This document shows, one piece after another, positions 29,230-38,094 of a stretch of DNA of 64,000 nt. The first letter of the stretch is position 1, and each line of letters begins with the position of its first letter. The notes beneath the pieces were generated by a model. That model was given only the letters and a program-made list of their open reading frames with translations, did no database searches and was not told the DNA's origin. Source of the stretch: Streptomyces sp. NBC_01428 (GTDB lineage: Bacteria; Actinomycetota; Actinomycetes; Streptomycetales; Streptomycetaceae); contig NZ_CP109499.1 of NCBI RefSeq assembly GCF_036231965.1, forward strand, positions 2,418,001 through 2,482,000. The letters run 5' to 3'. The position numbers and the translations under genes were made by a program.

Positions 29230-29766
29230 GTGACGACCGGAGCCACCGTCTGGCTCACGGGTCTGCCGAGTGCCGGCAAGACCACCATCGCGTACGAACT
29301 GGCCGGCCGGCTGCGCGAGGAGGGCCACCGCGTCGAGGTGCTCGACGGCGACGAGGTCCGCGAGTTCCTCTCCGCCGGCCTCGGCTTCTCCCGCGCGGAC
29401 CGCGACACGAACGTACGGCGGATCGGCTACCTCGCCGAACTGCTGGCGCGCAACGGCGTCAAGGCGCTCGTCCCGGTGATCGCGCCGTACGCGGACAGCC
29501 GCGCGGCGGTCCGGGACCGCCACCGGGCCGGGGACACCGCCTACCTGGAGGTGCACGTGGCGACACCGGTCGAGGTCTGCTCGGTGCGGGACGTGAAGGG
29601 GCTGTACGCCAAGCAGGCGGCGGGCGAGATCTCGGGCCTGACCGGCGTCGACGACCCCTACGAGGAGCCCGAGTCGCCCGATCTGCGCATCGCGTCGCAC
29701 ACCCAGACCGTGCAGGAGTCCGCGGCCGCGCTGCACGCGCTGCTCACCGAGAGGGGTCTCGCATGA
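29230..29766 (+). CDS. cysC: Adenylylsulfate kinase
   Basis: A 178-residue APS kinase that phosphorylates APS to PAPS. The P-loop GLPSAGKT is at residues 11-18, and SRADRDTNVRRIGYLAELL, VIAPYADSR and VDDPYEEPESPDL are family segments. The GTG at 29230 has CAGGAG seven bases upstream and gives the family's usual N-terminus. An ATG at 29170, overlapping the cysH stop (ATGA), would add 20 poorly conserved residues and is the alternative. The stop overlaps the cysD ATG at 29763. Confidence 0.92.
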   Translation: MTTGATVWLTGLPSAGKTTIAYELAGRLREEGHRVEVLDGDEVREFLSAGLGFSRADRDTNVRRIGYLAELLARNGVKALVPVIAPYADSRAAVRDRHRAGDTAYLEVHVATPVEVCSVRDVKGLYAKQAAGEISGLTGVDDPYEEPESPDLRIASHTQTVQESAAALHALLTERGLA

Positions 29767-30701
29767 CGACCGTCGCCAGTGTCACCGGGGACACGGACAG
29801 CAGCCCGTACGCGCTGTCGCACCTGGACGCCCTGGAGTCCGAGGCCGTGCACATCTTCCGCGAGGTCGCGGGCGAGTTCGAGCGGCCGGTGATCCTCTTC
29901 TCCGGCGGCAAGGACTCCATCGTCATGCTGCACCTCGCGCTGAAGGCGTTCGCGCCCGCCGCGATCCCCTTCACGCTGCTGCACGTGGACACCGGGCACA
30001 ACTTCCCCGAGGTCCTCGCCTACCGCGACCGCACGGTGGAGGAGCACGGACTGCGGCTCCATGTCGCCTCCGTGCAGGACTACATCGACCGCGGAGTGCT
30101 GCGCGAACGCCCCGACGGCACCCGCAACCCGCTGCAGACCCTGCCCCTCACGGAGAAGATCCAGGCGGAGCGCTTCGACGCCGTCTTCGGCGGCGGACGC
30201 CGCGACGAGGAGAAGGCCCGGGCGAAGGAGCGGGTGTTCTCGCTGCGCGACGAGTTCTCCCAGTGGGACCCCCGCCGCCAGCGCCCCGAGCTGTGGCAGC
30301 TGTACAACGGCCGGCACGCGCCCGGCGAGCACGTCCGCGTCTTCCCGCTGTCCAACTGGACGGAGCTGGACGTCTGGCAGTACATCGCCCGCGAGGGCAT
30401 CGAGCTGCCCGACATCTACTTCGCGCACGAGCGGGACGTCTTCCAGCGCTCCAACATGTGGCTGACCGCCGGTGAGTGGGGCGGCCCGAAGGACGGCGAG
30501 ACGGTCGAGACGCGGCTCGTCCGCTACCGCACCGTCGGCGACATGTCCTGCACCGGCGCCGTCGACTCCGAGGCGACCACGCTGGACGCCGTCATCGCCG
30601 AGATCGCCGCCTCCCGGCTCACCGAGCGGGGCGCCACCCGCGCCGACGACAAGATGTCCGAGGCCGCGATGGAAGACCGCAAGCGCGAGGGGTACTTCTA
30701 G
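29763..30701 (+). CDS. cysD: Sulfate adenylyltransferase subunit 2
   Basis: A 312-residue PP-loop ATP pyrophosphatase, the catalytic subunit of ATP sulfurylase, which makes APS from ATP and sulfate. The PP motif is SGGKDS (residues 47-52); HVDTGHNFPEV, DAVFGGGRRDEEKARAKER and FPLSNWTELDVWQYI are family hallmarks. Translation is coupled to cysC through ATGA at 29763. Its partner cysN starts 2 bases after its stop. Confidence 0.95.
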   Translation: MTTVASVTGDTDSSPYALSHLDALESEAVHIFREVAGEFERPVILFSGGKDSIVMLHLALKAFAPAAIPFTLLHVDTGHNFPEVLAYRDRTVEEHGLRLHVASVQDYIDRGVLRERPDGTRNPLQTLPLTEKIQAERFDAVFGGGRRDEEKARAKERVFSLRDEFSQWDPRRQRPELWQLYNGRHAPGEHVRVFPLSNWTELDVWQYIAREGIELPDIYFAHERDVFQRSNMWLTAGEWGGPKDGETVETRLVRYRTVGDMSCTGAVDSEATTLDAVIAEIAASRLTERGATRADDKMSEAAMEDRKREGYF

Positions 30702-30703
30702 AC

Positions 30704-32059
30704 ATGACCAGCACCACCGAACCCACCGAGCCGCTGTCGGTCGAGCAGTTGTCGGCGACCACCCTGCTGCGCTTCGCGACCGCCGGTTCCGTCGACGACG
30801 GCAAGTCCACCCTCGTCGGGCGGCTGCTGCACGACTCCAAGTCGATCCTGACGGACCAGCTGGAGGCCGTGGAGCGGGTCTCGGCCGGCCGCGGCCAGGA
30901 CACCCCGGACCTCGCCCTGCTCACCGACGGGCTGCGCGCCGAGCGGGAACAGGGCATCACGATCGACGTCGCGTACCGCTACTTCGCGACCGCGCGGCGC
31001 CGGTTCATCCTCGCCGACACCCCCGGGCATGTGCAGTACACGCGGAACATGGTCACCGGTGCCTCCACCGCGGACCTGGCCGTCGTCCTCGTCGACGCCC
31101 GCAACGGCGTCATCGAGCAGACCCGCCGGCACGCCGCGGTCGCCGCCCTGCTCCGCGTCCCGCACGTGGTCCTCGCGGTGAACAAGATGGACCTCGTCGC
31201 GTACGAAGAGACCGTCTTCGCGGCGATCGCCGAGGAGTTCACGGCGTACGCCTCCGAGCTGGGCGTCCCCGAGATCACCGCGATCCCCATCTCGGCGCTG
31301 GCCGGCGACAACGTCGTGGAACCCTCCGCGAACATGGACTGGTACGGCGGTCCCACGGTGCTCGAACACCTGGAGACCGTGCCCGTCAGCCACGACCTGG
31401 CGCACTGCCACGCGCGGCTGCCCGTGCAGTACGTGATCCGCCCGCAGACCGCCGAGCACCCCGACTACCGGGGGTACGCGGGCCAGATAGCCGCCGGTAC
31501 GTTCCGCGTCGGCGAGAGCGTCACCGTGCTGCCGTCCGGCCGCACCTCGAAGGTGGCCGGCATCGACCTGCTGGGCACCCCGGTCGACGTCGCCTGGACC
31601 CCGCAGTCGGTGACCCTCCTCCTGGAGGACGACGTCGACATCTCCCGCGGTGACCTGCTCGTGCCGAGCAAGGACGCGCCGCCGACCACCCAGGACGTCG
31701 AGGCGACGGTCTGCCACGTGGCCGACGAGCCGCTCACCGTGGGCCACCGGGTCCTGCTCAAGCACGGCACCCGCACGGTCAAGGCGATCGTCAAGGACAT
31801 CCCGTCCCGGCTGACCCTGGACGACCTCTCGCTGCACCCGCACCCGGGCCGGCTGGTCGCCAACGACATCGGCCGCGTCAAGATCCGCACCGCCGAACCG
31901 CTCCCGCTCGACGCGTACGCCGACTCCCGGCGCACCGGCGCGTTCATCCTGATCGACCCGGCCGACGGCACGACCCTGACCGCGGGCATGGTCGGCGAGT
32001 CGTTCGCCGCGCCGCAGCCGGTCGCGGCCGACGCCGACGCCGACGGGTGGGACTTCTGA
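30704..32059 (+). CDS. cysN: Sulfate adenylyltransferase subunit 1 (GTPase)
   Basis: A 451-residue EF-Tu-like GTPase whose GTP hydrolysis drives APS formation by CysD. G1 is GSVDDGKST (residues 28-36), G3 is DTPGH, G4 is NKMD; beta-barrel domains II and III follow. It is a stand-alone CysN, not a CysN-CysC fusion, in line with the separate cysC upstream. The ATG is 2 bases after the cysD stop. About 225 bases follow before the transporter genes. Confidence 0.95.
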   Translation: MTSTTEPTEPLSVEQLSATTLLRFATAGSVDDGKSTLVGRLLHDSKSILTDQLEAVERVSAGRGQDTPDLALLTDGLRAEREQGITIDVAYRYFATARRRFILADTPGHVQYTRNMVTGASTADLAVVLVDARNGVIEQTRRHAAVAALLRVPHVVLAVNKMDLVAYEETVFAAIAEEFTAYASELGVPEITAIPISALAGDNVVEPSANMDWYGGPTVLEHLETVPVSHDLAHCHARLPVQYVIRPQTAEHPDYRGYAGQIAAGTFRVGESVTVLPSGRTSKVAGIDLLGTPVDVAWTPQSVTLLLEDDVDISRGDLLVPSKDAPPTTQDVEATVCHVADEPLTVGHRVLLKHGTRTVKAIVKDIPSRLTLDDLSLHPHPGRLVANDIGRVKIRTAEPLPLDAYADSRRTGAFILIDPADGTTLTAGMVGESFAAPQPVAADADADGWDF

Positions 32060-32152
32060 CATGAACCCCATCGACTACTACTCCACGTTCGCGAAGGAGG
32101 GCGGCCGCGTCGGCAGCGGCGCCCTCGGCAGCGGGCAGGGCGGAGTCGCGCG

Positions 32153-32245
32153 ATGTGCGCGATGACGTACGCGCACTGCCTGCGCGCCCCGTCCCCCCAC
32201 AGCCAGCGAAGACGAAGACCTGCCGACCTCCCGGCCACGACCTGA
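32153..32245 (+). CDS. Possible 30-residue Cys-containing small ORF before transporter genes
   Basis: An open frame of 30 codons begins MCAMTYAHC and ends 40 bases before the binding-protein start. It contains two Cys codons close to its start and a run of four Arg codons. It may be chance, or a second cysteine-sensing leader for the transporter genes. No ribosome binding site is evident. A 34-codon frame at 32061-32165 in the same gap is equally uncertain. Confidence 0.2.
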   Translation: MCAMTYAHCLRAPSPHSQRRRRPADLPATT

Positions 32246-32285
32246 GAAAGGCGTGACCGCCGGGCCAACGAGAGGAACACCTCCC

Positions 32286-33404
32286 GTGCCTGCCATCCGC
32301 TCCCACCGCTCCGCCCTGGTGCGCCGCGGCCTCGCCGTCGCCACCGCGCTGCCCCTGCTCGCCCTCGCGGCGTGCAGCTACGGCTCCGACGCCAAGGACG
32401 ACACCAAGGCGAAGGTCGCCGCCGGATCGAAGAAGATCGACGGACTCGACTCCGTGAAGATCGGCTACTTCGGCAACCTGACGCACGCCACCGCGCTGGT
32501 CGGCAACCAGAAGGGCTTCTTCCAGAAGGAGCTCGGCGCCACCTCGGCGAAGTACCAGATCTTCAACGCCGGCCCCTCCGAGATCGAGGCCCTCAACTCG
32601 GGTTCCATCGACATCGGCTGGATCGGCCCCTCGCCCTCGATCAACGGCTTCACGAAGTCCCAGGGCAAGAGCCTGCGCATCATCGGCGGTTCGGCTTCGG
32701 GCGGCGTCAAGCTCGTGGTCAACCCCAAGAAGATCAAGTCCCTGAAGGACGTCAAGGGCAAGAAGATCGCGACACCGCAGCTCGGCAACACCCAGGACGT
32801 CGCGTTCCTCAACTGGGCGGCGGAGCAGGGCTGGAAGGTCGACGCGCAGAGCGGCAAGGGTGACGTCTCGGTCGTCCGCACCGACAACAAGATCACCCCG
32901 GACGCCTACAAGTCCGGCTCCATCGACGGCGCCTGGGTGCCGGAGCCGACCGCGTCCAAGCTGGTCGCCGAGGGCGGCAAGGTGCTGCTCGACGAGCGGG
33001 ACCTGTGGCCCGACAAGAAGTTCGTGATCACGAACATCATCGTGTCGCAGAAGTTCCTCACGGAGCACCCGAAGGTCGTCGAGGCGGTCCTCAAGGGCTC
33101 GGTCGAGACCAACAAGTGGATCAACGCCAACCCGGACGAGGCGAAGGCGTCGGCGAACAAGCAGCTGGAGGCGGACTCGGGCAAGGCCCTGCCCGCCGAT
33201 GTCCTGGACCCGGCCTGGAAGTCCATCCAGATCATCAACGACCCGCTGGCCTCCACCCTGACCACCGAGGCGGACCACGCGGTGAAGGCCGGTCTCCTGG
33301 AGAAGCCCGACCTGAAGGGCATCTACGACCTCACGCTCCTGAACAAGGTCCTCAAGGCCGCGGGCGAGAGCCCGGTCGAAGACGCCGGTCTCGGCGTCAA
33401 GTAA
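32286..33404 (+). CDS. Sulfonate/taurine-type ABC transporter binding lipoprotein
   Basis: A 372-residue extracytoplasmic binding protein of the SsuA/NMT1 type. The signal peptide ends in the lipobox LALAAC with lipidated Cys30. IGYFGNLTHATALVGNQKGFF, GSIDIGWIGPSPSINGF and DGAWVPEPTASKL are typical of aliphatic sulfonate and taurine receptors. GAGAGGA lies 9 bases before the GTG used here; a GTG at 32253 with GAGAAAGG upstream is an alternative. The position after cysN argues for a sulfur ligand (sulfonate or sulfate); the exact ligand is not shown. Confidence 0.88.
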   Translation: MPAIRSHRSALVRRGLAVATALPLLALAACSYGSDAKDDTKAKVAAGSKKIDGLDSVKIGYFGNLTHATALVGNQKGFFQKELGATSAKYQIFNAGPSEIEALNSGSIDIGWIGPSPSINGFTKSQGKSLRIIGGSASGGVKLVVNPKKIKSLKDVKGKKIATPQLGNTQDVAFLNWAAEQGWKVDAQSGKGDVSVVRTDNKITPDAYKSGSIDGAWVPEPTASKLVAEGGKVLLDERDLWPDKKFVITNIIVSQKFLTEHPKVVEAVLKGSVETNKWINANPDEAKASANKQLEADSGKALPADVLDPAWKSIQIINDPLASTLTTEADHAVKAGLLEKPDLKGIYDLTLLNKVLKAAGESPVEDAGLGVK

Positions 33405-33440
33405 GCCCGGATCCCGAAGAGTTCCCAGGAGGTGACGACC

Positions 33441-34229
33441 ATGGCCACGACCCTCGCCAACGCCGCGGACGGCGTCGGTACGACGGAGTACGCCGCCCGC
33501 ATCGAGCACGTCTCGAAGTCCTTCGCCGGACCTGCGGGACCCCAGCTCGTCCTGGACGACATCACCCTCGATGTCGCGCCGGGCGAGTTCGTCACCCTCC
33601 TGGGGGCCTCGGGGTGCGGCAAGTCCACCCTGCTGAACCTGGTGGCGGGGCTCGACAAGCCCTCCGCCGGTGACATCACGACCCAGGGGCGCCCCGCTCT
33701 GATGTTCCAGGAGCACGCCCTGTTCCCGTGGCTCACCGCGGGCAAGAACATCGAACTCGCCCTGCGTCTGCGGGGAGTTCCGAAGGCCGAGCGGCGCGGC
33801 AGGGCCGAGGAGCTGCTCGGGCTCGTCCGGCTCCAGGGCGCGTACGGCAAGCGCGTGCACGAGCTGTCCGGCGGTATGCGCCAGCGGGTGGCACTGGCGC
33901 GGGCGCTCGCGCAGGACAGCCAGATCCTGCTGATGGACGAGCCGTTCGCGGCGCTGGACGCGATCACCCGTGACGTGCTCCACGACGAGCTGACCCGGAT
34001 CTGGCGCGAGACGGGCGTGTCCGTCCTGTTCGTCACGCACAACGTGCGCGAGGCGGTGCGGCTCGCGCAGCGCGTGGTCCTGCTGTCGTCCCGCCCGGGG
34101 CGCGTGGCCCGCGAGTGGACGGTCGACATCCCGCAGCCGCGCCGCATCGAGGACGCCCCCGTGGCCGAACTGTCCATCGAGATCACCGAAGAACTGCGTG
34201 GGGAGATCCGCCGCCATGGCCAGCACTGA
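33441..34229 (+). CDS. ABC transporter ATP-binding protein (sulfonate/nitrate/taurine type)
   Basis: A 262-residue ATPase of the SsuB/TauB group. Walker A is GASGCGKST (residues 55-63), the signature is LSGGMRQRVALARAL, Walker B is ILLMDEPFAALD, and the H-loop is VTHNVREA. The ATG is preceded by AGGAGGTG at ideal distance. The end overlaps the permease start by 14 bases. It powers import with the neighbouring lipoprotein and permease. Confidence 0.93.
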   Translation: MATTLANAADGVGTTEYAARIEHVSKSFAGPAGPQLVLDDITLDVAPGEFVTLLGASGCGKSTLLNLVAGLDKPSAGDITTQGRPALMFQEHALFPWLTAGKNIELALRLRGVPKAERRGRAEELLGLVRLQGAYGKRVHELSGGMRQRVALARALAQDSQILLMDEPFAALDAITRDVLHDELTRIWRETGVSVLFVTHNVREAVRLAQRVVLLSSRPGRVAREWTVDIPQPRRIEDAPVAELSIEITEELRGEIRRHGQH

Positions 34230-35118
34230 GACCAAGGCCGACGCCGCCGTCAGGGAGACCGACGGGCTGGGCGGTCTGGAGGCGGGACTCGACGCGCTGG
34301 AGTCCTCCGTCACCCGCCGCAGGTCCTACGGGACGACGTTCCGGGAGAAGGTGCTGCCGCCGCTCGTCGCGGCCGCGGTGGTGCTGATCGCCTGGCAGGC
34401 CCTGATCACGTTCAAGATCGTCGACGACCCGACCAAGTTGCCCTCGCCGTCGGACGTGTGGGGCGAGGTGCAGGACGCCTGGCTCAAGGGCACGCTGCTC
34501 GACTACATCTGGACGAGCGTCTCGCGCGGTCTGCTCGGTTTCCTGTTCGCCCTGGTGATCGGGACGCCGCTGGGTCTGCTGGTGGCCCGGGTGAAGTTCG
34601 TGCGCGCCGCGATCGGCCCGATCCTGTCCGGCCTCCAGTCGCTGCCGTCGGTGGCCTGGGTGCCGCCGGCCGTGATCTGGCTGGGTCTGAACAACTCGAT
34701 GATGTACGCGGTGATCCTGCTGGGCGCGGTCCCCTCGATCGCCAACGGTCTGGTGTCGGGTGTCGACCAGGTGCCGCCGCTGTTCCTGCGGGCGGGCCGC
34801 ACGATGGGTGCGACGGGCCTGCGCGGCACCTGGCACGTCGTGATGCCGGCCGCGCTGCCCGGCTATCTCGCCGGTCTGAAGCAGGGCTGGGCGTTCTCCT
34901 GGCGGTCGCTGATGGCCGCGGAGATCATCGCCTCCTCGCCCGACCTCGGCGTGGGCCTCGGCCAGTTGCTGGAGAACGGCCGCAACGCCAGCTCCATGTC
35001 GATGGTCTTCCTCGCCATCTTCCTCATCCTGTTCGTCGGCATCGCCATCGACCTGCTGATCTTCAGTCCGGTGGAGCGGTGGGTGCTGCGCAGCCGCGGA
35101 CTCCTGGTGAAGGGCTGA
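34216..35118 (+). CDS. ABC transporter permease (sulfonate/nitrate/taurine type)
   Basis: A 300-residue inner membrane permease of the SsuC type with an extended cytoplasmic N-terminus and about six helices (VLPPLVAAAVVLIAWQAL, LGFLFALVIGTPLGLLVA, MMYAVILLGAVPSIANGL, SMVFLAIFLILFVGIAIDLLIF). The EAA-like loop is AEIIASSPDLGVGLGQLL. The ATG is chosen after GGGGAGAT; the coding region overlaps the ATPase gene by 14 bases. Confidence 0.92.
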   Translation: MASTETKADAAVRETDGLGGLEAGLDALESSVTRRRSYGTTFREKVLPPLVAAAVVLIAWQALITFKIVDDPTKLPSPSDVWGEVQDAWLKGTLLDYIWTSVSRGLLGFLFALVIGTPLGLLVARVKFVRAAIGPILSGLQSLPSVAWVPPAVIWLGLNNSMMYAVILLGAVPSIANGLVSGVDQVPPLFLRAGRTMGATGLRGTWHVVMPAALPGYLAGLKQGWAFSWRSLMAAEIIASSPDLGVGLGQLLENGRNASSMSMVFLAIFLILFVGIAIDLLIFSPVERWVLRSRGLLVKG

Positions 35119-35125
35119 CACCGTC

Positions 35126-35872
35126 ATGAGCAGGCCCGAGCGTCCCGTCCTCGTCGTCATCGCCCACGGCAGCCGCGATCCGCGGCATGCCGCGACGGTG
35201 CACGCCCTGGTACGGCGGGTGCGTGCCCGGCGCCCGGGCCTGCGCGTGGAGACGGGGTTCCTCGACTTCAACATCCCGTCCGTCCAGGGCGTGTTGGCGT
35301 CCTTGGACGCGGAGGGCGTACGGGACGTGGTGGCGCTGCCGCTGCTGCTGACGCGCGCCTTCCACGCCAAGTCGGACATCCCCGCGGTGCTGCGCGAGGC
35401 ACCGTCCAGGATGCGCGTGCGGCAGGCGGAGGTGCTCGGTCCGTCGCCGCTGCTCACGGCGGCGCTCGAACGCCGGCTGTACGAGGCGGGGCTGACGCCC
35501 GCCGACAAGTCCTCGACCGGGGTCGTGCTGGCCTCGGCGGGGTCCACCGACCCGGAGGCGATCGCGGTGATCGCAGCAATCGCGCGGGAGTGGCGGCACA
35601 CCGGTTGGTGCGCCGTGCGGCCCGCGTTCGCCTCCGCGTCCCTGCCGCGCACCGAGGACGCGGTGCGCGACCTGCGGGCGCTCGGCTGCGAGCGCGTCGC
35701 CGTCGCCCCGTACGTGCTGGCGCCCGGTTTCCTCCCGGACCGCATCGCGCGGGGCGCGGAACAGGCGGACGTCCTCGCCGACGTCCTCGGTCCCGCGCCG
35801 GAGGTCGCCCGGGTCCTGCTGGACCGCTACGACGAGGCCCGGCTGCCGGCCCTGGCGGCGCTCGGCGCCTGA
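35126..35872 (+). CDS. Sirohydrochlorin chelatase-like (CbiX/SirB) protein
   Basis: A 248-residue class II chelatase with two CbiX-like halves: VVIAHGSRDPRHAATVHALV (catalytic His near residue 13), VVALPLLLTRAFHAKSDIP (second His), then a second repeat with VVLASAGSTDPEAIAVI and VAVAPYVLAPGFLPDRIA. It probably inserts iron into sirohydrochlorin to make siroheme, the Sir cofactor; cobalt insertion for cobalamin is the alternative. It starts 7 bases after the permease stop and ends the sulfur cluster. Confidence 0.88.
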   Translation: MSRPERPVLVVIAHGSRDPRHAATVHALVRRVRARRPGLRVETGFLDFNIPSVQGVLASLDAEGVRDVVALPLLLTRAFHAKSDIPAVLREAPSRMRVRQAEVLGPSPLLTAALERRLYEAGLTPADKSSTGVVLASAGSTDPEAIAVIAAIAREWRHTGWCAVRPAFASASLPRTEDAVRDLRALGCERVAVAPYVLAPGFLPDRIARGAEQADVLADVLGPAPEVARVLLDRYDEARLPALAALGA

Positions 35873-35896
35873 CGCGCGGCGGGGCCTCCCCGACGC

Positions 35897-36514
35897 TCAG
35901 TCGAAGGAGAGCCCGCCGGTGCGGGTGCGCTTGAGCTCGAAGAAGTCGGGTTCGGCGGCCAGGACGCGGAAAGCGTCGAAGAGTTCGGCGGCCCGCTCGC
36001 CGCGCGGGACCGCCCGGAGCACCGGCCCGAACCACACCGTCCCGTCGACGTGGAGGGTGGGCGTCCCCACGTACGAGCCCGCGTCCGGTTCCCTGCCCGC
36101 GTCGTGGGCGCGCCGCACCGCCGCGTCGTACCCGGAGTCGTGTGCGGCGTCGGCCAGTCCGGCCGGGAGTCCCAGTTCGGCGAGGGACTCGGCGACCACC
36201 GTGTCGAAGTCCTTGACCCCGCGCTCGTGGATACGGGTGCCGAAGGCGGTGTAGAGGTCGCGCAGCACCCCGTCGCCGTGCCGCTCGGCCGCGGCCACCG
36301 CGACCCGGACCGGACCGATGGACCGGTCGACCAGGTCCCGGTACCAGTCGGGGAGTTCGTTGCCCGCGTTGTGCAGGTACAGGCTCATCGGGTGGAAGCG
36401 GAGGTCGAGGGGGCGCAGCCGCTCGACCTCCAGCATCCAGCGCGAGGTGATCCAGGCGAAGGGGCAGGCGGCGTCGAACCAGAAGTCGACGCGGGTGGGT
36501 GCGGCGGTCGTCAT
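35897..36514 (-). CDS. DsbA-family protein, Rv2466c-like, with CPFA active site
   Basis: A 205-residue thioredoxin-fold protein with a DsbA helical insertion, resembling the mycothiol-dependent reductase Rv2466c (FDAACPFAWITSRWMLEVE, VGTPTLHVDGTVWFGPVL). The active-site motif is Cys17-Pro-Phe-Ala20, so the second Cys of the usual CPWC is missing. It could still work by a one-Cys mechanism with mycothiol, or have lost redox function. Probably leaderless (TAGCCT, 7 bases, ATG). It converges on the sulfur cluster. Confidence 0.87.
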   Translation of the reverse strand: MTTAAPTRVDFWFDAACPFAWITSRWMLEVERLRPLDLRFHPMSLYLHNAGNELPDWYRDLVDRSIGPVRVAVAAAERHGDGVLRDLYTAFGTRIHERGVKDFDTVVAESLAELGLPAGLADAAHDSGYDAAVRRAHDAGREPDAGSYVGTPTLHVDGTVWFGPVLRAVPRGERAAELFDAFRVLAAEPDFFELKRTRTGGLSFD

Positions 36515-36521
36515 ACCGTCC

Positions 36522-36527
36522 AGGCTA
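36522..36527 (-). promoter_or_regulatory. Probable leaderless -10 element (DsbA-family gene)
   Basis: TAGCCT on the minus strand, 7 bases before the ATG at 36514. Confidence 0.4.
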
Positions 36528-36628
36528 AGGACGCACCGGTACAGAGTCCTGGCCCGATCACGGGCCTCTTTCCTGGTCCAATTCCGCGCCTGTCCCGTGC
36601 CGTTCGGGGCGTGCGCGCGGTGACGCCC

Positions 36629-37669
36629 TCAACGGGGCCGCGGGGCCCCGCCCTCCGGTACGGACGCGACGGCCTCGTCGGCGCGGCGGACCAGTTCCGT
36701 CACCGGCATCGACCCCGCGGGCCGGCGTTCGCGGGCGAAGGTGTTCGCCAGCCGCTGGAGCAGGTCGTTGAGCGGGGTCGGAACGCCGTGCAGCCGGCCC
36801 AGCAGGGCGATCTCGCCGTTGAGGTAGTCGGCCTCGATGGTGCCGGTGCCCCGGTCGAGGGACTGCCAGGAGGAACCGCCGCGGCGCGGTGAGCCGTCGA
36901 AGGGCTTGAAGGTGATCTTGTCGTCGCGGGCCGCGGCCTGCTCCTCCTCGCCGGCGTACGCGATCCCGGCGGCGTCGAGGACCGCGGTGCCCTCCGCCCG
37001 TACCCGCGTGAACAGTTCCAGGCCCGCCTCGCTGGTGAGGACCCCGCTGACCGCCTCGATCGCGTTGGCGAGGTTGCCGAGGAGCTTGGCGTACTGCCAG
37101 CGCGCGACGTCCGGCACGACCGGTGCCTCGAAGTGTGCCGTCTCCAGGTCGGCGGCGATCCGGCGGAGCGTGTCGTCGGTGCCGTCCGGGTACCGGCCGA
37201 GGTGCAGGATGCCGGTGAGCGGGGTGCCGGCCGCCGCGACGGTGCCGGGTTCGACGAAGGTGGCGGGCAGCCAGACGCAGACGCCGTACACCCGGCGGAA
37301 GCGGCGCAGCGCGAGACGCCCGCTCTCCACGCCGTTCTGCGCGCACACGACCGGGAGCCGTTCGGCGGCCGAACCGCCGCCCGCCACGGGGGCGGCTCCC
37401 CAGTCGCCGAGCGCGGCCTCGCCGTCCTGGGTCTTGACGGTGAGCACGAGCACGTCGTCGGGACGCAGTTCGCCGAGTTCGGCCGGACCCGCCACGGCGG
37501 GGAGCCGGTGGACGCGCGGGCCCTCGGGGGTCACGAGTCGCAGGCCGTCGGCGCGCAGCGCCGTGAGATGGGCTCCCCGCGCGACGAGGACGACCTCGTG
37601 CCCGGCCTCGGCCAGCCGCCCGCCGACGGCGCCGCCGACCGCTCCCGCCCCGATGATGATGAAGCGCAT
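36629..37669 (-). CDS. 2-dehydropantoate 2-reductase family protein
   Basis: A 346-residue ketopantoate reductase-type NADPH enzyme (PanE/ApbA family). The N-terminus MRFIIIGAGAVGGAVGGRL binds NADPH, CAQNGVES and KLLGNLANAIEAVSG carry the usual catalytic-site residues including the Lys, and a C-terminal helical domain follows. Role may be pantothenate synthesis, but paralogues with other 2-keto acids are common in Streptomyces. The ATG start keeps the Rossmann motif at the very N-terminus. Confidence 0.87.
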   Translation of the reverse strand: MRFIIIGAGAVGGAVGGRLAEAGHEVVLVARGAHLTALRADGLRLVTPEGPRVHRLPAVAGPAELGELRPDDVLVLTVKTQDGEAALGDWGAAPVAGGGSAAERLPVVCAQNGVESGRLALRRFRRVYGVCVWLPATFVEPGTVAAAGTPLTGILHLGRYPDGTDDTLRRIAADLETAHFEAPVVPDVARWQYAKLLGNLANAIEAVSGVLTSEAGLELFTRVRAEGTAVLDAAGIAYAGEEEQAAARDDKITFKPFDGSPRRGGSSWQSLDRGTGTIEADYLNGEIALLGRLHGVPTPLNDLLQRLANTFARERRPAGSMPVTELVRRADEAVASVPEGGAPRPR

Positions 37670-37722
37670 ACGACGAGCCTCGCACAGAAGGGTGTAGCGG
37701 CCACCCGGAACGCCGCGGCCGG

Positions 37723-38094
37723 TCAGGCCTCGGTGGCGCCGAAGGGGGTGCCCTGGTGGAAGTAGAGCAGCCAGCCGTCGCCGGAGCGCCGCCACAGCGA
37801 ACTCCGGTGCGCGCGGCGGCCGTTGTTGTCGGTGTCGAACGTCAGGTGCACGAGGTCCTCGGCGAGCTGGACGCCCTTCATGCGGGAGGTGGTGCTGTGG
37901 CCGCCGGTCTCCGTCTCGGCGGCCAGGGCCGCGATGATCGAGGCGCGGTCCCAGATGTGGCCGGACGAGCCGAACTCGTAGAAGTCGGGGTGCAGCAGGG
38001 CGCCGACGAGGTCGGCGGAGCGGCGGACCTCGGGGTCGAGCAGGCGCAGTTCGCCCTCGACGGCGGCCTCGACGGCGGGGTTGCGCTCAGACAC
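37723..38094 (-). CDS. NTF2-like (DUF4440-type) protein
   Basis: A 123-residue NTF2-like protein with the typical cone fold pattern (EGELRLLDPEVRRSADLVGALLHPDFYEFGSSGHIWDRA, then LTFDTDNNGRRAHRSSLWRRSGDGWLLYFHQGTPF). No catalytic function is implied. The GTG start has GGAGGAG upstream and overlaps the end of the DUF1697 gene by 8 bases, so the two form an operon with coupled translation. Confidence 0.87.
   Translation of the reverse strand: MSERNPAVEAAVEGELRLLDPEVRRSADLVGALLHPDFYEFGSSGHIWDRASIIAALAAETETGGHSTTSRMKGVQLAEDLVHLTFDTDNNGRRAHRSSLWRRSGDGWLLYFHQGTPFGATEA

Noticed and set aside
32061..32165. 34-codon frame directly after cysN
   Set aside because: No ribosome binding site or recognisable peptide pattern; Gly-rich content typical of chance frames.
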